Program-made: the position numbers and the translations under genes | Notes under the pieces: model-generated | What the model was told of the DNA's origin: nothing | The model's input: the letters and a program-made list of their open reading frames with translations, nothing else | Databases searched by the model: none | NCBI GenBank assembly: GCA_944323165.1 | Contig: CALURK010000003.1 | Location: 1 to 64,000 of the forward strand | Direction of reading: 5' to 3' | Source of the DNA: Candidatus Gastranaerophilales bacterium | Lineage (GTDB): Bacteria; Cyanobacteriota; Vampirovibrionia; Gastranaerophilales; Gastranaerophilaceae | Length of the DNA: 64,000 bases | Shown: piece after piece, positions 1 to 8,055 of the stretch | Numbering within the stretch: the stretch's first letter is position 1 | Layout: the number at the start of each line of letters is the position of its first letter

Positions 1-2
1 AA

Positions 3-2066
3 TACAATTCAGACGGAAAAGTTACATCAGAAACTAAATATGATGAAAATGGCAAGAAGGTAGCTTACCTTGAATACGATTCAGACGGTAGGGTAGCGTC
101 AGAAACACAATATCATACAAATGGAAATATAAGTTTTCAAGCAAACTATACATATAAACAGAACGATGATGGAACTTATTTACGTATAGCAGAAGAAAAT
201 GGACGTCAAACTTCCGCCGTTCTAATGGATGCAGATGGAAATATAATAACAGAGCTTGTAAAAGGTGGAGATTTCTGGACTGCGACTGTATACTATGACA
301 ATGGTGTTATAAAATCAAAAACTGTATATTACAATAACTTTGAAAAATCAACAGAAAAAACGTATAATGAAGATGGTAGCCTTAAATCGGAGGCAACATA
401 TAATACTACAACTGGTTTTAAAGACACAGAAACTATTTATAACACAGATGGAACCAAAGTCGTTAGATCATATAATTCTTCAAATGGACTAATCTCCGAC
501 GAAGGTGCTTATGATTCTGCAGGAAATCTTTTGTCGCAAGTGCTTTACAATAACGGTGTAAAAACGTCTGAAATAACTTGGGATGAAGATAAATATGCAA
601 TAGTTTCTAATTTTAATCCAGATGGTACTCTAAAGGACCAAACAATGTATAAACCGGAAGGTTATACAGTAAAAGTTCTTTATGAGAACGGGGTAAAAGT
701 TTCGGAAACTACATACAAGTTTGAAAATGTAGTTAAGGAAGTTCTCTTTGATGCATCAGGTAATGTAACAAGTGAAAAATTATATATGCAATCAGAGCAG
801 AATGGAGATAAGACATTATGTACATTTGCAGATGCAACAGGTGCATTAATAGGTAAATCAGCTTCTTATGTAGACTCAAATGGTAATATAAGAGAAGATT
901 ATGAAGATTTGATTAACAATACAACAAAAAACCGATATGTATCTTCTACGAGTGGCTTAACCTATGAAGACGCTTATGACAATGAATCTGGACTTATGAA
1001 TTCAAGAGTCGTATACAAAACAGATGGAACACCAAAAGAGTCAAGTACTTATGACAATGTAACTGGATTGATAAAAACAAGAACTGTATACAGTGTATAT
1101 GGAACTGTTGATGAGATGTATACTTATGAATATGAAAATTATGTAGATTCAAAAAATTACACAAGACGAATGACAGATTCAAAGGGCAATGTAACAAAAG
1201 AAGTCTATGAAAATGGTGTAAAAGTACGATCTCATTATTACGACGCGTCTACTGGTGCGGTAAAAACAACGTATTATGATAGTAAAGGAAATGCAAAATC
1301 TGACGCCAGAGAGGGCTTAAGTGGTTATGTTGGAGGTCCTTTAGGTTCAAAAATATACTATAAGACCATATATGATATGATAGTAACTGGTGGCGGAACA
1401 ACTGTAGCCGGTTTCGGGGTGTCTTTCCAACAGGCTGTAAGGGAAGCCGTTGGTGGTGATGCAACTTGGACAATTGCTTTCATAGAATGGGCAAGAAAGA
1501 ACTACAATGGAACTCCTTCCGGCTGTGATGAAAAATATACTAATTACTTAGATACAGACTATGCAGACTTTATAAGAGATGACATAATTGCCGGTTTGAC
1601 TGATGATGGGTATGATCCGGAATGGGTAAAAGGTTACCATTTCCGTGATACATCTGCTTTATCACAATCAATATCAAAAAACAGCTATTTTGAAGCATAT
1701 ATAAAGAAAAACATAAAGAAATTACTAAGTGGTGATATAAGCGGTTTAGGTCGTTTGGACTTTAATCCGGGTAAGAACTATGGTGGTATTATTGGCGGAG
1801 AACAGATAACTGCTGCAGAAAATGATTTATACTATTCTCTTCATGGTACCGATGTCGTTGATGCAAAATTAGAAGGCACAAAATTGACGCTTACTATATA
1901 CGATCTTTATGATTTTGCAGAAAATGAAGGCGGAATGCTTGGTAAAACAGGTGCAGCGGCTCAAAAAGACGGAAAATTAATCCCATTCTTTATGCTAATA
2001 GAAGTTACAATTGATTTGAGAGATTATTTCTCAACAGAAGAGCTTAAAGCATTAGGAGTATTATAA
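3..2066 (+). CDS. Large YD/MORN-like repeat protein, 5' end outside window
   Basis: The reading frame is open to the left edge, so the start is missing; 687 residues are visible. The first ~430 residues are degenerate tandem repeats of about 20-25 residues built on Tyr-x-x-x-Asp-Gly and Ser-Glu-x-x-Tyr, resembling YwqK/MORN or YD-type beta repeats. The last ~250 residues are different: a Gly-rich segment, then a compact C-terminal region ending in a beta-rich part (LTLTIYDLYDF). No membrane segment is visible in this part. A long repeat stalk with a distinct C-terminal domain is the plan of secreted adhesins and polymorphic toxins, but I recognise no catalytic motif. A strong hairpin follows the stop. 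The function is unknown; the repeat assignment is fairly safe. Confidence 0.8.
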   Translation, partial: YNSDGKVTSETKYDENGKKVAYLEYDSDGRVASETQYHTNGNISFQANYTYKQNDDGTYLRIAEENGRQTSAVLMDADGNIITELVKGGDFWTATVYYDNGVIKSKTVYYNNFEKSTEKTYNEDGSLKSEATYNTTTGFKDTETIYNTDGTKVVRSYNSSNGLISDEGAYDSAGNLLSQVLYNNGVKTSEITWDEDKYAIVSNFNPDGTLKDQTMYKPEGYTVKVLYENGVKVSETTYKFENVVKEVLFDASGNVTSEKLYMQSEQNGDKTLCTFADATGALIGKSASYVDSNGNIREDYEDLINNTTKNRYVSSTSGLTYEDAYDNESGLMNSRVVYKTDGTPKESSTYDNVTGLIKTRTVYSVYGTVDEMYTYEYENYVDSKNYTRRMTDSKGNVTKEVYENGVKVRSHYYDASTGAVKTTYYDSKGNAKSDAREGLSGYVGGPLGSKIYYKTIYDMIVTGGGTTVAGFGVSFQQAVREAVGGDATWTIAFIEWARKNYNGTPSGCDEKYTNYLDTDYADFIRDDIIAGLTDDGYDPEWVKGYHFRDTSALSQSISKNSYFEAYIKKNIKKLLSGDISGLGRLDFNPGKNYGGIIGGEQITAAENDLYYSLHGTDVVDAKLEGTKLTLTIYDLYDFAENEGGMLGKTGAAAQKDGKLIPFFMLIEVTIDLRDYFSTEELKALGVL

Positions 2067-2086
2067 GTCTAAATAAATGCAATACA

Positions 2087-2120
2087 TTAAGAGGCATCTA
2101 TGAACATAGATGCCTCTTAA
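2087..2120. terminator. Perfect 16-bp hairpin between repeat protein and rpsF
   Basis: Arms 2087-2102 and 2105-2120 are perfectly complementary with only two central bases. It lies 20 bp after the stop of the repeat protein and 70 bp before rpsF. No long T run follows on either side, so it may act as a terminator or as an mRNA end-stabilising hairpin. Confidence 0.6.
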
Positions 2121-2189
2121 TATTGTAAAAAATCCTCTTTACTTACAAGCTTTTCATGTTAGTATGATTTTATAAGGAGAAATATATTT

Positions 2190-2492
2190 ATGAAAAACTA
2201 TGAATTATTAGCGATTTTTAAGCCAAGTCTAGATTCAGAAGAATTAGACAAAGTTGTAGATAAAATTTCCGAAGATGTAAAATCATTCAAAGGAGAAGTA
2301 TCTTCAGTAGACAAAATGGGTCGCAAAAAATTGGCTTACGATGTACAAGGTTACAGAGATGGTTACTTTACAACAATGGTATTGTCAATACCGGCAGAAA
2401 CAGTTGTAGATTTCAAAAGAAACTTAAAGCTCAATGAAAACGTATTGAGATTTATGTTTATGGAAGAAGCAAAAAAAGCTCAAGCTGTATAG
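2190..2492 (+). CDS. rpsF: 30S ribosomal protein S6
   Basis: This is the S6 protein of the small ribosomal subunit, which pairs with S18 on the 16S rRNA platform. The 100 residues begin with the family signature MKNYELLAIF and carry a conserved central GRKKLAYDVQGYRDGYF. Length is normal. The start is set by AAGGAG 12 bases upstream of the ATG. It is the first gene of the classic rpsF-ssb-rpsR operon seen here with short spacers. The leader is short and I could not find an S6:S18-binding leader motif in it. Confidence 0.97.
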   Translation: MKNYELLAIFKPSLDSEELDKVVDKISEDVKSFKGEVSSVDKMGRKKLAYDVQGYRDGYFTTMVLSIPAETVVDFKRNLKLNENVLRFMFMEEAKKAQAV

Positions 2493-2513
2493 TAAAAAAA
2501 GGAAAGTTAATTT

Positions 2514-2915
2514 ATGACATTAGCAAAGGCAGTTGTAACCGGAACGGTATATCGCGCTCCAGAGAAACGATTTACACAAAACAATGTTCCTGTGTCAGCA
2601 TTTGTTTTGAACATCGGTGACAGAGAGGAAATGTTAATCAGGGTTGTGGCAAAGAGAGCTGCACTTGATGAGGTAGTATCAGGCATCTCGAAGGGTGACA
2701 GAGTTCTGGTAGAAGGCAGACTTCAAATTACGACTGTGAAAAATGAAAGTGGTGCAGAAAGACGTATATACGAAATTGATGCAAACACTATAGAGCCAAT
2801 GGGAGCAGGTGCTTCTGTTACTACAAATGCGAGCGGTTCGGGTGAAGATATAGTGAAGTTTTCACAGGAAGAGTTTTCGGATGAGCTCATTGGCGAAGAC
2901 GAAATTCCATTTTAG
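2514..2915 (+). CDS. ssb: Single-stranded DNA-binding protein
   Basis: SSB coats single-stranded DNA in replication and repair. The 133-residue protein has an N-terminal OB-fold (residues 1-~100, with GTVYRAPEKRFTQNNVPVSA and the VLVEGRL strand), then a short Ser/Gly-rich linker. The C-terminus is the acidic tip EDEIPF that recruits partner proteins. The OB domain is compact; for example there is no tryptophan-rich strand, unlike E. coli SSB. It lies between rpsF and rpsR, the usual position. Confidence 0.95.
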   Translation: MTLAKAVVTGTVYRAPEKRFTQNNVPVSAFVLNIGDREEMLIRVVAKRAALDEVVSGISKGDRVLVEGRLQITTVKNESGAERRIYEIDANTIEPMGAGASVTTNASGSGEDIVKFSQEEFSDELIGEDEIPF

Positions 2916-3012
2916 AAAATTGGAAGGGTGATTTTCCAAAAAGAAATAAAATCACAATAAAAGTAAAAAACAAAAGGTAGAAAATATAAGGCTAGAAAGG
3001 CAAAAAACGACA

Positions 3013-3246
3013 ATGGCAAAACAAGATGCACAAGATAGAAAAAAACGTAAGACTTGCTCATTCTGTGCAGATCACGTAGAATCTATCGATTACAAAGATG
3101 CAGCAAAATTGAAAAGATATTTAACTGAAGCAGGAAAGATCATTCCACGTCGTGTAACAGGCAACTGTGCAAAACACCAAAGAATGGTTACAACAGCTAT
3201 AAAAAGAGCTAGAGAAGCTGCAATTATCAGTTATGTATTTGACTAA
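3013..3246 (+). CDS. rpsR: 30S ribosomal protein S18
   Basis: S18 binds S6 in the 30S platform. The 77 residues contain the core [21 protein letters not shown] and the [10 protein letters not shown] end. It keeps the Cys-x-x-Cys (CSFC) and Cys-x-x-His (CAKH) pairs of the zinc-binding C+ form. It is the third gene of the operon and is followed by a hairpin. rplI, often next in other bacteria, is absent here. Confidence 0.97.
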   Translation: MAKQDAQDRKKRKTCSFCADHVESIDYKDAAKLKRYLTEAGKIIPRRVTGNCAKHQRMVTTAIKRAREAAIISYVFD

Positions 3247-3273
3247 TTTTGTATTAGAAAACAACGTATAAAT

Positions 3274-3306
3274 ATAGGAATGGTAAAAGAATTTTGCCAT
3301 TCCTAT
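3274..3306 (+). terminator. Terminator-like hairpin after rpsR
   Basis: Arms 3274-3288 and 3292-3306 pair over 15 bp with one G-U, around a three-base loop. It lies just past rpsR, so it probably ends or attenuates the rpsF operon. The following tract is only moderately T-rich. Confidence 0.55.
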
Positions 3307-3341
3307 GTTAGCATTTGTTAGAAAAAAAGAAGGAACCGATT

Positions 3342-3530
3342 ATGAACAATCAAATTACGATTAGATCAGACAGAAAAGATGATTACACATTCCAGTACAA
3401 GGGTGAAGATGTAGTATTAAAAGCCGGCAGTATAATAAGTATAGCCGACGGCTTAGCAGAAGTAGTTTTGCCAACTTGCAAGATGAAGATAGTTAAGAAT
3501 CTTATAGTAATAAAAGATGATGTAAAGTAA
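3342..3530 (+). CDS. Small conserved-looking protein upstream of tuf
   Basis: This is a 62-residue protein with no family I recognise. A TTG 27 bases upstream is in frame, but ATG 3342 is favoured by AAGAAGGA nine bases before it. The chain is mostly beta-like with alternating hydrophobics (DVVLKAGSIISIADGLAEVV) and a single Cys. It has no signal peptide or membrane segment. A small barrel fold is possible. It stands alone between the rpsR hairpin and the tuf promoter, so it may be read through from the ribosomal operon. Confidence 0.7.
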   Translation: MNNQITIRSDRKDDYTFQYKGEDVVLKAGSIISIADGLAEVVLPTCKMKIVKNLIVIKDDVK

Positions 3531-3546
3531 AGTATATATCAAAACA

Positions 3547-3574
3547 TTGACAATAAATCTTTATAGACTAGAAT
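3547..3574 (+). promoter_or_regulatory. Sigma-70-type promoter for tuf
   Basis: A perfect TTGACA at 3547-3552 is followed after 16 bases by TAGAAT (3569-3574); a TATAAT at 3575-3580 directly adjoins it. It lies about 60 bases before the tuf ATG in a gene-free gap, as expected for a strong promoter of a highly expressed gene. Confidence 0.7.
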
Positions 3575-3637
3575 TATAATATAACTTAGTATAGTAAGTT
3601 AACGTAGTATATTTAATCAAAGAAGGAGATTAATCTC

Positions 3638-4846
3638 ATGGCACGTGAAAAGTATGAACGTACAAAACCGCACGTTAACATTGGTACAATAGGCCACGTT
3701 GACCACGGTAAAACAACATTGACAGCAGCTATCACAGGTGTTATGGCTGCAGCTGGTAAAGCACAAGCAAAGAAATTTGATGAAATCGATGCTGCACCAG
3801 AAGAAAAAGCAAGAGGTATAACCATTTCTACAGCACACGTAGAATATGAAACAGATGCAAGACACTATGCACACGTAGACTGCCCAGGCCACGCTGACTA
3901 TGTAAAGAACATGATTACAGGTGCAGCTCAAATGGATGGTGCAATCCTTGTAGTAGCAGCAACTGATGGTGCAATGCCTCAAACTCGTGAACACATCCTT
4001 CTTGCAAGACAAGTTGGTGTTCCTAACCTAGTTGTATTCTTGAACAAATGCGATATGGTTGATGACCCTGAATTGTTAGAATTAGTAGAAATGGAAGTAA
4101 GAGAATTACTTTCTTCTTACGAATTCGATGGCGACAACATCCCATTTATTCACGGTTCAGCTTTAAAAGCATTAGAAGCAGTTCAAGCTAATCCACACAT
4201 TCAAAGAGGCGAAGACAAGTGGGTTGATAAGATTTGGGAATTGATGGATGCAGTAGATTCATACTTCCCAACTCCAGTTCGTGACTTAGACAAACCATTC
4301 TTGATGCCAGTAGAAGATGTATTCTCAATCACAGGTCGTGGTACAGTTGCTACAGGTAGAGTAGAACGTGGTGTTGTAAAAGTTGGTGATGAAGTTGAAT
4401 TAGTTGGTTTAGGCGAAACTAAGAAAACTACAGTAACTGGTGTTGAAATGTTCAGAAAATCTCTTGATCAAGGTCAAGCAGGTGATAACATCGGTGCTTT
4501 GTTAAGAGGTATTGATAAGACTGAAATCCAACGTGGTCAAGTTCTTGCAAAACCTGGTACAATTCACCCACACACTAAGTTCACAGCTAACGTTTACGTA
4601 TTAACAAAAGAAGAAGGCGGACGTCACACTCCATTCTTCCCAGGATACAGACCACAGTTCTATATCAGAACAACTGACGTTACTGGTTCTATCAAATTTG
4701 ATGGTGAAATGGTAATGCCTGGTGATAACGTAGTTATGGAAGTTGAACTTATCGCTCCGGTAGCTATCGAAGAAGGTATGAGATTCGCTATCCGTGAAGG
4801 TGGTAGAACAGTTGGTGCTGGTGTTGTTGACAAAATTATTGAGTAA
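3638..4846 (+). CDS. tuf: Translation elongation factor Tu
   Basis: EF-Tu delivers aminoacyl-tRNA to the ribosome and hydrolyses GTP. All GTPase motifs are present: GHVDHGKT (19-26), DCPGH (81-85) and NKCD (136-139), followed by the two beta-barrel domains. Length is 402, normal. AAGGAG lies before the ATG. The gene is monocistronic, with its own promoter and a strong terminator, and is not next to fusA, rpsL or rpsG; a solitary tuf is unusual compared with the common str operon. Confidence 0.99.
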   Translation: MAREKYERTKPHVNIGTIGHVDHGKTTLTAAITGVMAAAGKAQAKKFDEIDAAPEEKARGITISTAHVEYETDARHYAHVDCPGHADYVKNMITGAAQMDGAILVVAATDGAMPQTREHILLARQVGVPNLVVFLNKCDMVDDPELLELVEMEVRELLSSYEFDGDNIPFIHGSALKALEAVQANPHIQRGEDKWVDKIWELMDAVDSYFPTPVRDLDKPFLMPVEDVFSITGRGTVATGRVERGVVKVGDEVELVGLGETKKTTVTGVEMFRKSLDQGQAGDNIGALLRGIDKTEIQRGQVLAKPGTIHPHTKFTANVYVLTKEEGGRHTPFFPGYRPQFYIRTTDVTGSIKFDGEMVMPGDNVVMEVELIAPVAIEEGMRFAIREGGRTVGAGVVDKIIE

Positions 4847-4870
4847 TTGAGTTAACAATATTAAAGACTT

Positions 4871-4900
4871 AAACATCCGGTTCGAAAGAGCCGGATGTTT
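4871..4900 (+). terminator. Intrinsic terminator of tuf
   Basis: A 13-bp stem (4871-4883 with 4888-4900, one G-U) is capped by a GAAA tetraloop and followed by a T-rich tail. It lies 24 bases past the tuf stop. Confidence 0.85.
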
Positions 4901-4916
4901 TTAATTAATTTAGTTA

Positions 4917-5459
4917 TTAAAAGGAGAATGCTTTACATATTGTTTTTGTAATTTCTAATAATGAGCCTTTTCCAGCTTCGACTTCTACTGAAAATCCGGG
5001 AATGTGATAATGCCCAAAAGGATTCCCTTCTCTTTTTCCAACCCACCAATTTTTCATGTCGAATTTTTTTTGTCCGGGGGTTGTGTATCCTTTAGCACTT
5101 AAATACTTTCTTTTGTCTTTTGAACTTACAAGATTTATATCAAAATCCATCCTGCCATCATTCATTTTACATAGCGAGATGCTGCTTAATTGTGTATTTC
5201 CGTCTTTAAACAGCATATTCATTCTGCTATAGCTGTCGTCAGTAATGTCGTATCCAAGTTCCATTATTGGCTCTTTTGCATTAGGGCAAAAAATTGTTTT
5301 AAGTTTTTGTCTGGTAGCGCCGCTTCTGCCCGCAGTATCATTTAAGTCAAATGCAACTTGTCTTGCAGACTGATTTGCCCTCTGTGTTATTTTCCCGCCG
5401 ATTGTTTTGGATAAATCAGCCCCTGTTTCTAATAATCGTACAATTGCTTTAGAACCCAT
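4917..5459 (-). CDS. Hypothetical protein, 180 aa
   Basis: I do not recognise a family. The start is supported by AAAGGAG eight bases upstream. The N-terminal third is helical and polar (MGSKAIVRLLETGADL). The rest looks beta-rich with many aromatic residues (NWWVGKREGNPFGHYHIPGF). It has no signal peptide or membrane helix, and only a few Cys. It is convergent with tuf and shares that gene's terminator region. Its likely promoter lies in the gap to 5587. Confidence 0.7.
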   Translation of the reverse strand: MGSKAIVRLLETGADLSKTIGGKITQRANQSARQVAFDLNDTAGRSGATRQKLKTIFCPNAKEPIMELGYDITDDSYSRMNMLFKDGNTQLSSISLCKMNDGRMDFDINLVSSKDKRKYLSAKGYTTPGQKKFDMKNWWVGKREGNPFGHYHIPGFSVEVEAGKGSLLEITKTICKAFSF

Positions 5460-5586
5460 CTTAAATCTCCTTTATGATACAATAAATCCCCAATACTTAT
5501 ATATAATTAAAGTCTTTTTTGTGTTTTTTATTGCTTAGAGCAGGAATATTTTTTACAAAACTTAATTATTAAAAAATAAGTAGTAC

Positions 5587-5614
5587 AGTAGTGTGGAGCA
5601 AGCTCCACACTACT
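5587..5614 (-). terminator. 13-bp hairpin, probably ending the small minus-strand gene
   Basis: Arms 5587-5599 and 5602-5614 are perfect, with two loop bases. Read on the minus strand it lies 39 bases after the stop of the small gene at 5654-5803, and a T-rich stretch follows within about ten bases. A role as terminator of that gene is inferred. Confidence 0.55.
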
Positions 5615-5653
5615 ATTGCAGAACTCTGCCTCTTAAGCCTGCAAAAATTAATT

Positions 5654-5803
5654 TTACAGCAGTAAATAGTTATTTTTAGTATTAGTTATATAAGTTTTTT
5701 TGTAGCTTTTGGGAATATCAACATAAATATATTCAGTCTTTTTCTTTAATCCGCAGAGGCCAATTACTGAGTCATGCTTAAAAAAATTCTTGATAAATTC
5801 CAT
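5654..5803 (-). CDS. Small basic protein, 49 aa
   Basis: Reading the minus strand gives an uninterrupted 49-codon frame starting MEFIKNFFKHDSVIGLCGL and ending in a Lys/Tyr/Asn-rich tail. GAAAGGA sits seven bases before the ATG. A hairpin lies downstream. The frame fills an otherwise empty 478-bp gap between 5459 and 5938. No family is recognised. The single Cys in the GLCGLKKK stretch may matter. Codon use looks like that of its neighbours. Confidence rests on the ribosome binding site and terminator, not on homology. Confidence 0.55.
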   Translation of the reverse strand: MEFIKNFFKHDSVIGLCGLKKKTEYIYVDIPKSYKKTYITNTKNNYLLL

Positions 5804-5937
5804 ATTTAAATCCTTTCAAAGTTATGTTATAATGACACTACTTGTTTAATAAGTATTTTTAATAAGTCAAGGTAAGGGGTTTGGGGACTTTTATTAAAAG
5901 TCTACAAATGTAATATAAATTAGAAAGAAGGTTAAAA

Positions 5938-6141
5938 ATGGCAAAAGTAACAAAAGAAATGGGAATAATGGATATAGTACAACAGCATCCTGAATCAATA
6001 GCAGTTTTTCAAAAATACGGTATGGGTTGTATAGGATGTGCAGCAGCTCATTTTGAAAACTTAGAAGCAGGAGCTAAGGTTCACGGTTTTAATCCTGATG
6101 ATATGGTTGCTGAAATTAATTCTATCATTGGCGAAGAATAA
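5938..6141 (+). CDS. DUF1858 redox-disulfide domain protein
   Basis: This 67-residue protein matches the DUF1858 / hybrid-cluster-protein-associated redox disulfide family. It has an N-terminal helix (MGIMDIVQQHPESIAVFQKY) and then a Cys-x-x-Cys (CIGC) at about residues 31-34. The family is thought to bind or exchange electrons through this pair; the partner is unknown. Length is that of the stand-alone family. AGAAGG precedes the ATG. It sits in front of the nfeD/SPFH pair, possibly cotranscribed. Confidence 0.85.
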   Translation: MAKVTKEMGIMDIVQQHPESIAVFQKYGMGCIGCAAAHFENLEAGAKVHGFNPDDMVAEINSIIGEE

Positions 6142-6171
6142 AATTTATATTAACAAAAGGAGGATTGCAGT

Positions 6172-6594
6172 ATGTTAGTCTGGCAATTTTTATGCGTAGT
6201 AGGTGTTGCATTTGTTATACTTGAAATATTTACACCGAGTATGTTTTTCTTAAATTTTGCTCTGGCATCTTTTATAACATCTGCAATCTCTTTTTATGTA
6301 GTTAACAAATTTTATTTAGTATTGGTCTTTTTTGTATTATCGTTTCTATCATTTGCTTTTTTAAGACCTATTTTGTTAAGAAAAAGCTCGAAAGATACTG
6401 AAACTGGTATAAACAGTAAATACATCGGGCAGGTTGTAAAAGCAGTAGAGGATATTTCATCATCCACAGGTGTAATAAATATTTATGGAGAAAGATGGGA
6501 TGCAAGGTGTGAGGGGGAAAATGTCATTCCTGCCGGCTCGGAAGTGAAAATTCTGAGAAATGACGGTTTAATAATGTTTGTAGAGAAGGTGTAA
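6172..6594 (+). CDS. NfeD family membrane protein
   Basis: NfeD-type proteins work with SPFH (stomatin/flotillin) proteins in membrane organisation. The 140 residues have hydrophobic segments in residues 1-~70, including a start with MLVWQFLCVVGVAFVILEIF, followed by a small beta-rich OB-like C-terminal domain. This is the short NfeD form without the protease domain. The SPFH partner begins 15 bases downstream. AAAGGAGG precedes the ATG. Confidence 0.9.
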   Translation: MLVWQFLCVVGVAFVILEIFTPSMFFLNFALASFITSAISFYVVNKFYLVLVFFVLSFLSFAFLRPILLRKSSKDTETGINSKYIGQVVKAVEDISSSTGVINIYGERWDARCEGENVIPAGSEVKILRNDGLIMFVEKV

Positions 6595-6609
6595 TAAAAG
6601 GAGAGTTTT

Positions 6610-7584
6610 ATGATTTCGTTATCTTTATTTTTAATTGTATTAGCGATAGTTTTTGTAGTCAAAGGTGTAATAATAGTCCAACAAGCCGAGGTTGTCATTG
6701 TTGAGAGATTGGGTAAATTCGATAGAGTATTGCAATCAGGCTTTAATTTTATAATTCCTATCATAGAGGCTCCTCGTGCTATCGATTGGAAGGTTACTCA
6801 AAAAGGGTTTGACGGTGCAACTTATTCAATAATTCAAAAAAGGACAAAAATTGACTTGAGAGAAGCTGTATATGATTTTCCTAGGCAGAATGTAATTACG
6901 AAAGATAACGTTTCAATCAGTATAAATGCTCTGTTGTATTTTCAAATAGTAGATCCAAAATCAGCTGTATATGAAATTCAGAACTTACCTGATGCGATAG
7001 AAAAGTTAACTCAAACTAATTTAAGAAATTTAGTAGGACAGTTGGATTTGGATGAGAGCTTGGTTTCAAGAGATAAGATTAACCATGAGCTCAGAGCGAT
7101 ATTGGATGAGGCAACAAATAAATGGGGTGTAAAGGTTAATAGAGTAGAGTTACAAGATATAATTCCGCCTGCAGACATTCAGTCGGCAATGGAAAAACAG
7201 ATGAAGGCAGAAAGGGATAGACGTGCAGCGATATTAGAGGCAGAAGGTATGAAAAAATCTGCTGTATTAAAGGCTGAAGGTGAAAAGGAAGCTGCTATAA
7301 ATAGAGCTGAAGGTGAAAAGCAGGCAAATATTTTAAGAGCGGAGGGTGTAGCTCAAGCTAGAATTCTGGAAGCCGATGGTGAAAAGGAGGCTATTCAGAG
7401 AATAATAAATGCTTTAGCTGATAAAGGTCAGCCTGATAAATATTTGATTGCAATGAAGTATTTAGAAACAATGAAAACAATAACCAGCGGAAAAGATAAC
7501 AAGATTGTATATATGCCTTATGAAGCTACGGGAATATTAAGTTCTGTAGATGGTATTAAGCAAATGTTTGATTCTACCAAGTAA
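6610..7584 (+). CDS. SPFH/Band 7 (stomatin-like, QmcA-type) membrane protein
   Basis: An N-terminal membrane helix (residues 3-~20) is followed by an SPFH domain (VVIVERLGKFDRVLQSGFNF through ~200). A long Glu/Ala/Lys coiled coil with repeated AEGEK units (about 215-260) follows, then a short tail. The length, 324, fits the paraslipin/QmcA group. These proteins form oligomeric rings in membranes and act as scaffolds for proteases and transporters. The NfeD neighbour confirms the pairing known in many bacteria. Confidence 0.93.
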   Translation: MISLSLFLIVLAIVFVVKGVIIVQQAEVVIVERLGKFDRVLQSGFNFIIPIIEAPRAIDWKVTQKGFDGATYSIIQKRTKIDLREAVYDFPRQNVITKDNVSISINALLYFQIVDPKSAVYEIQNLPDAIEKLTQTNLRNLVGQLDLDESLVSRDKINHELRAILDEATNKWGVKVNRVELQDIIPPADIQSAMEKQMKAERDRRAAILEAEGMKKSAVLKAEGEKEAAINRAEGEKQANILRAEGVAQARILEADGEKEAIQRIINALADKGQPDKYLIAMKYLETMKTITSGKDNKIVYMPYEATGILSSVDGIKQMFDSTK

Positions 7585-7634
7585 ATTTTCCAAATTTATG
7601 ATAAGATTGTAAATAACGAGAAAGGATATAGAAT

Positions 7635-7988
7635 ATGAAAAAAGGTTTATTGTTATTATTAGCGGCAATGACAGTTTCTGGTGTTGTATTTGCGTATAAT
7701 TATGATACAAAAGTTCCTGTGCCGGGTAAGACTCTTGCAGATGGGAAACTTCAATCAGAAATGTTATTTCCTGTTTACGCTTATGGTTTAAGAATAGCAG
7801 CATCTGATTGTCAAGATTTTGCAATAACAAATACTGAAATTACTAAGCAAAAGAACAACGGAGCTTGGGAAGAAGTATGGACATTAAAGGCTTGCAAGAG
7901 AACTGCAAGAATTCCTATTAAGTTTACTACAACAGAAGAAGGTACTGATTTTGCAATCGATCCTATGGGTGTAAAGGTTGCAAAATAG
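7635..7988 (+). CDS. Secreted hypothetical protein, 117 aa
   Basis: A clear signal peptide (MKKGLLLLLAAMTVSGVVFA) is predicted to be cut after Ala20. The mature part of about 97 residues is beta-rich and has two Cys (ASDCQDF and LKACKRT) that could form a disulfide. No family is recognised. GAGAAAGGA lies upstream of the ATG, and a strong terminator follows at 8003. It is probably a periplasmic protein. Confidence 0.8.
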   Translation: MKKGLLLLLAAMTVSGVVFAYNYDTKVPVPGKTLADGKLQSEMLFPVYAYGLRIAASDCQDFAITNTEITKQKNNGAWEEVWTLKACKRTARIPIKFTTTEEGTDFAIDPMGVKVAK

Positions 7989-8002
7989 AAAGACTTTTAG
8001 AT

Positions 8003-8035
8003 ATTACGACTTTGAGAATGGTTCAAAGTCGTAAT
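8003..8035 (+). terminator. Intrinsic terminator before the phosphomutase gene
   Basis: A perfect 13-bp stem (8003-8015 with 8023-8035) encloses a seven-base loop and is followed by GTTTTAT. Confidence 0.8.
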
Positions 8036-8055
8036 GTTTTATATGAAGGGGAGAA

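Noticed and set aside
3617-4012. Long minus-strand frames under tuf
   Set aside because: Shadow of tuf codon bias; no ribosome binding site and Cys-rich nonsense sequence.
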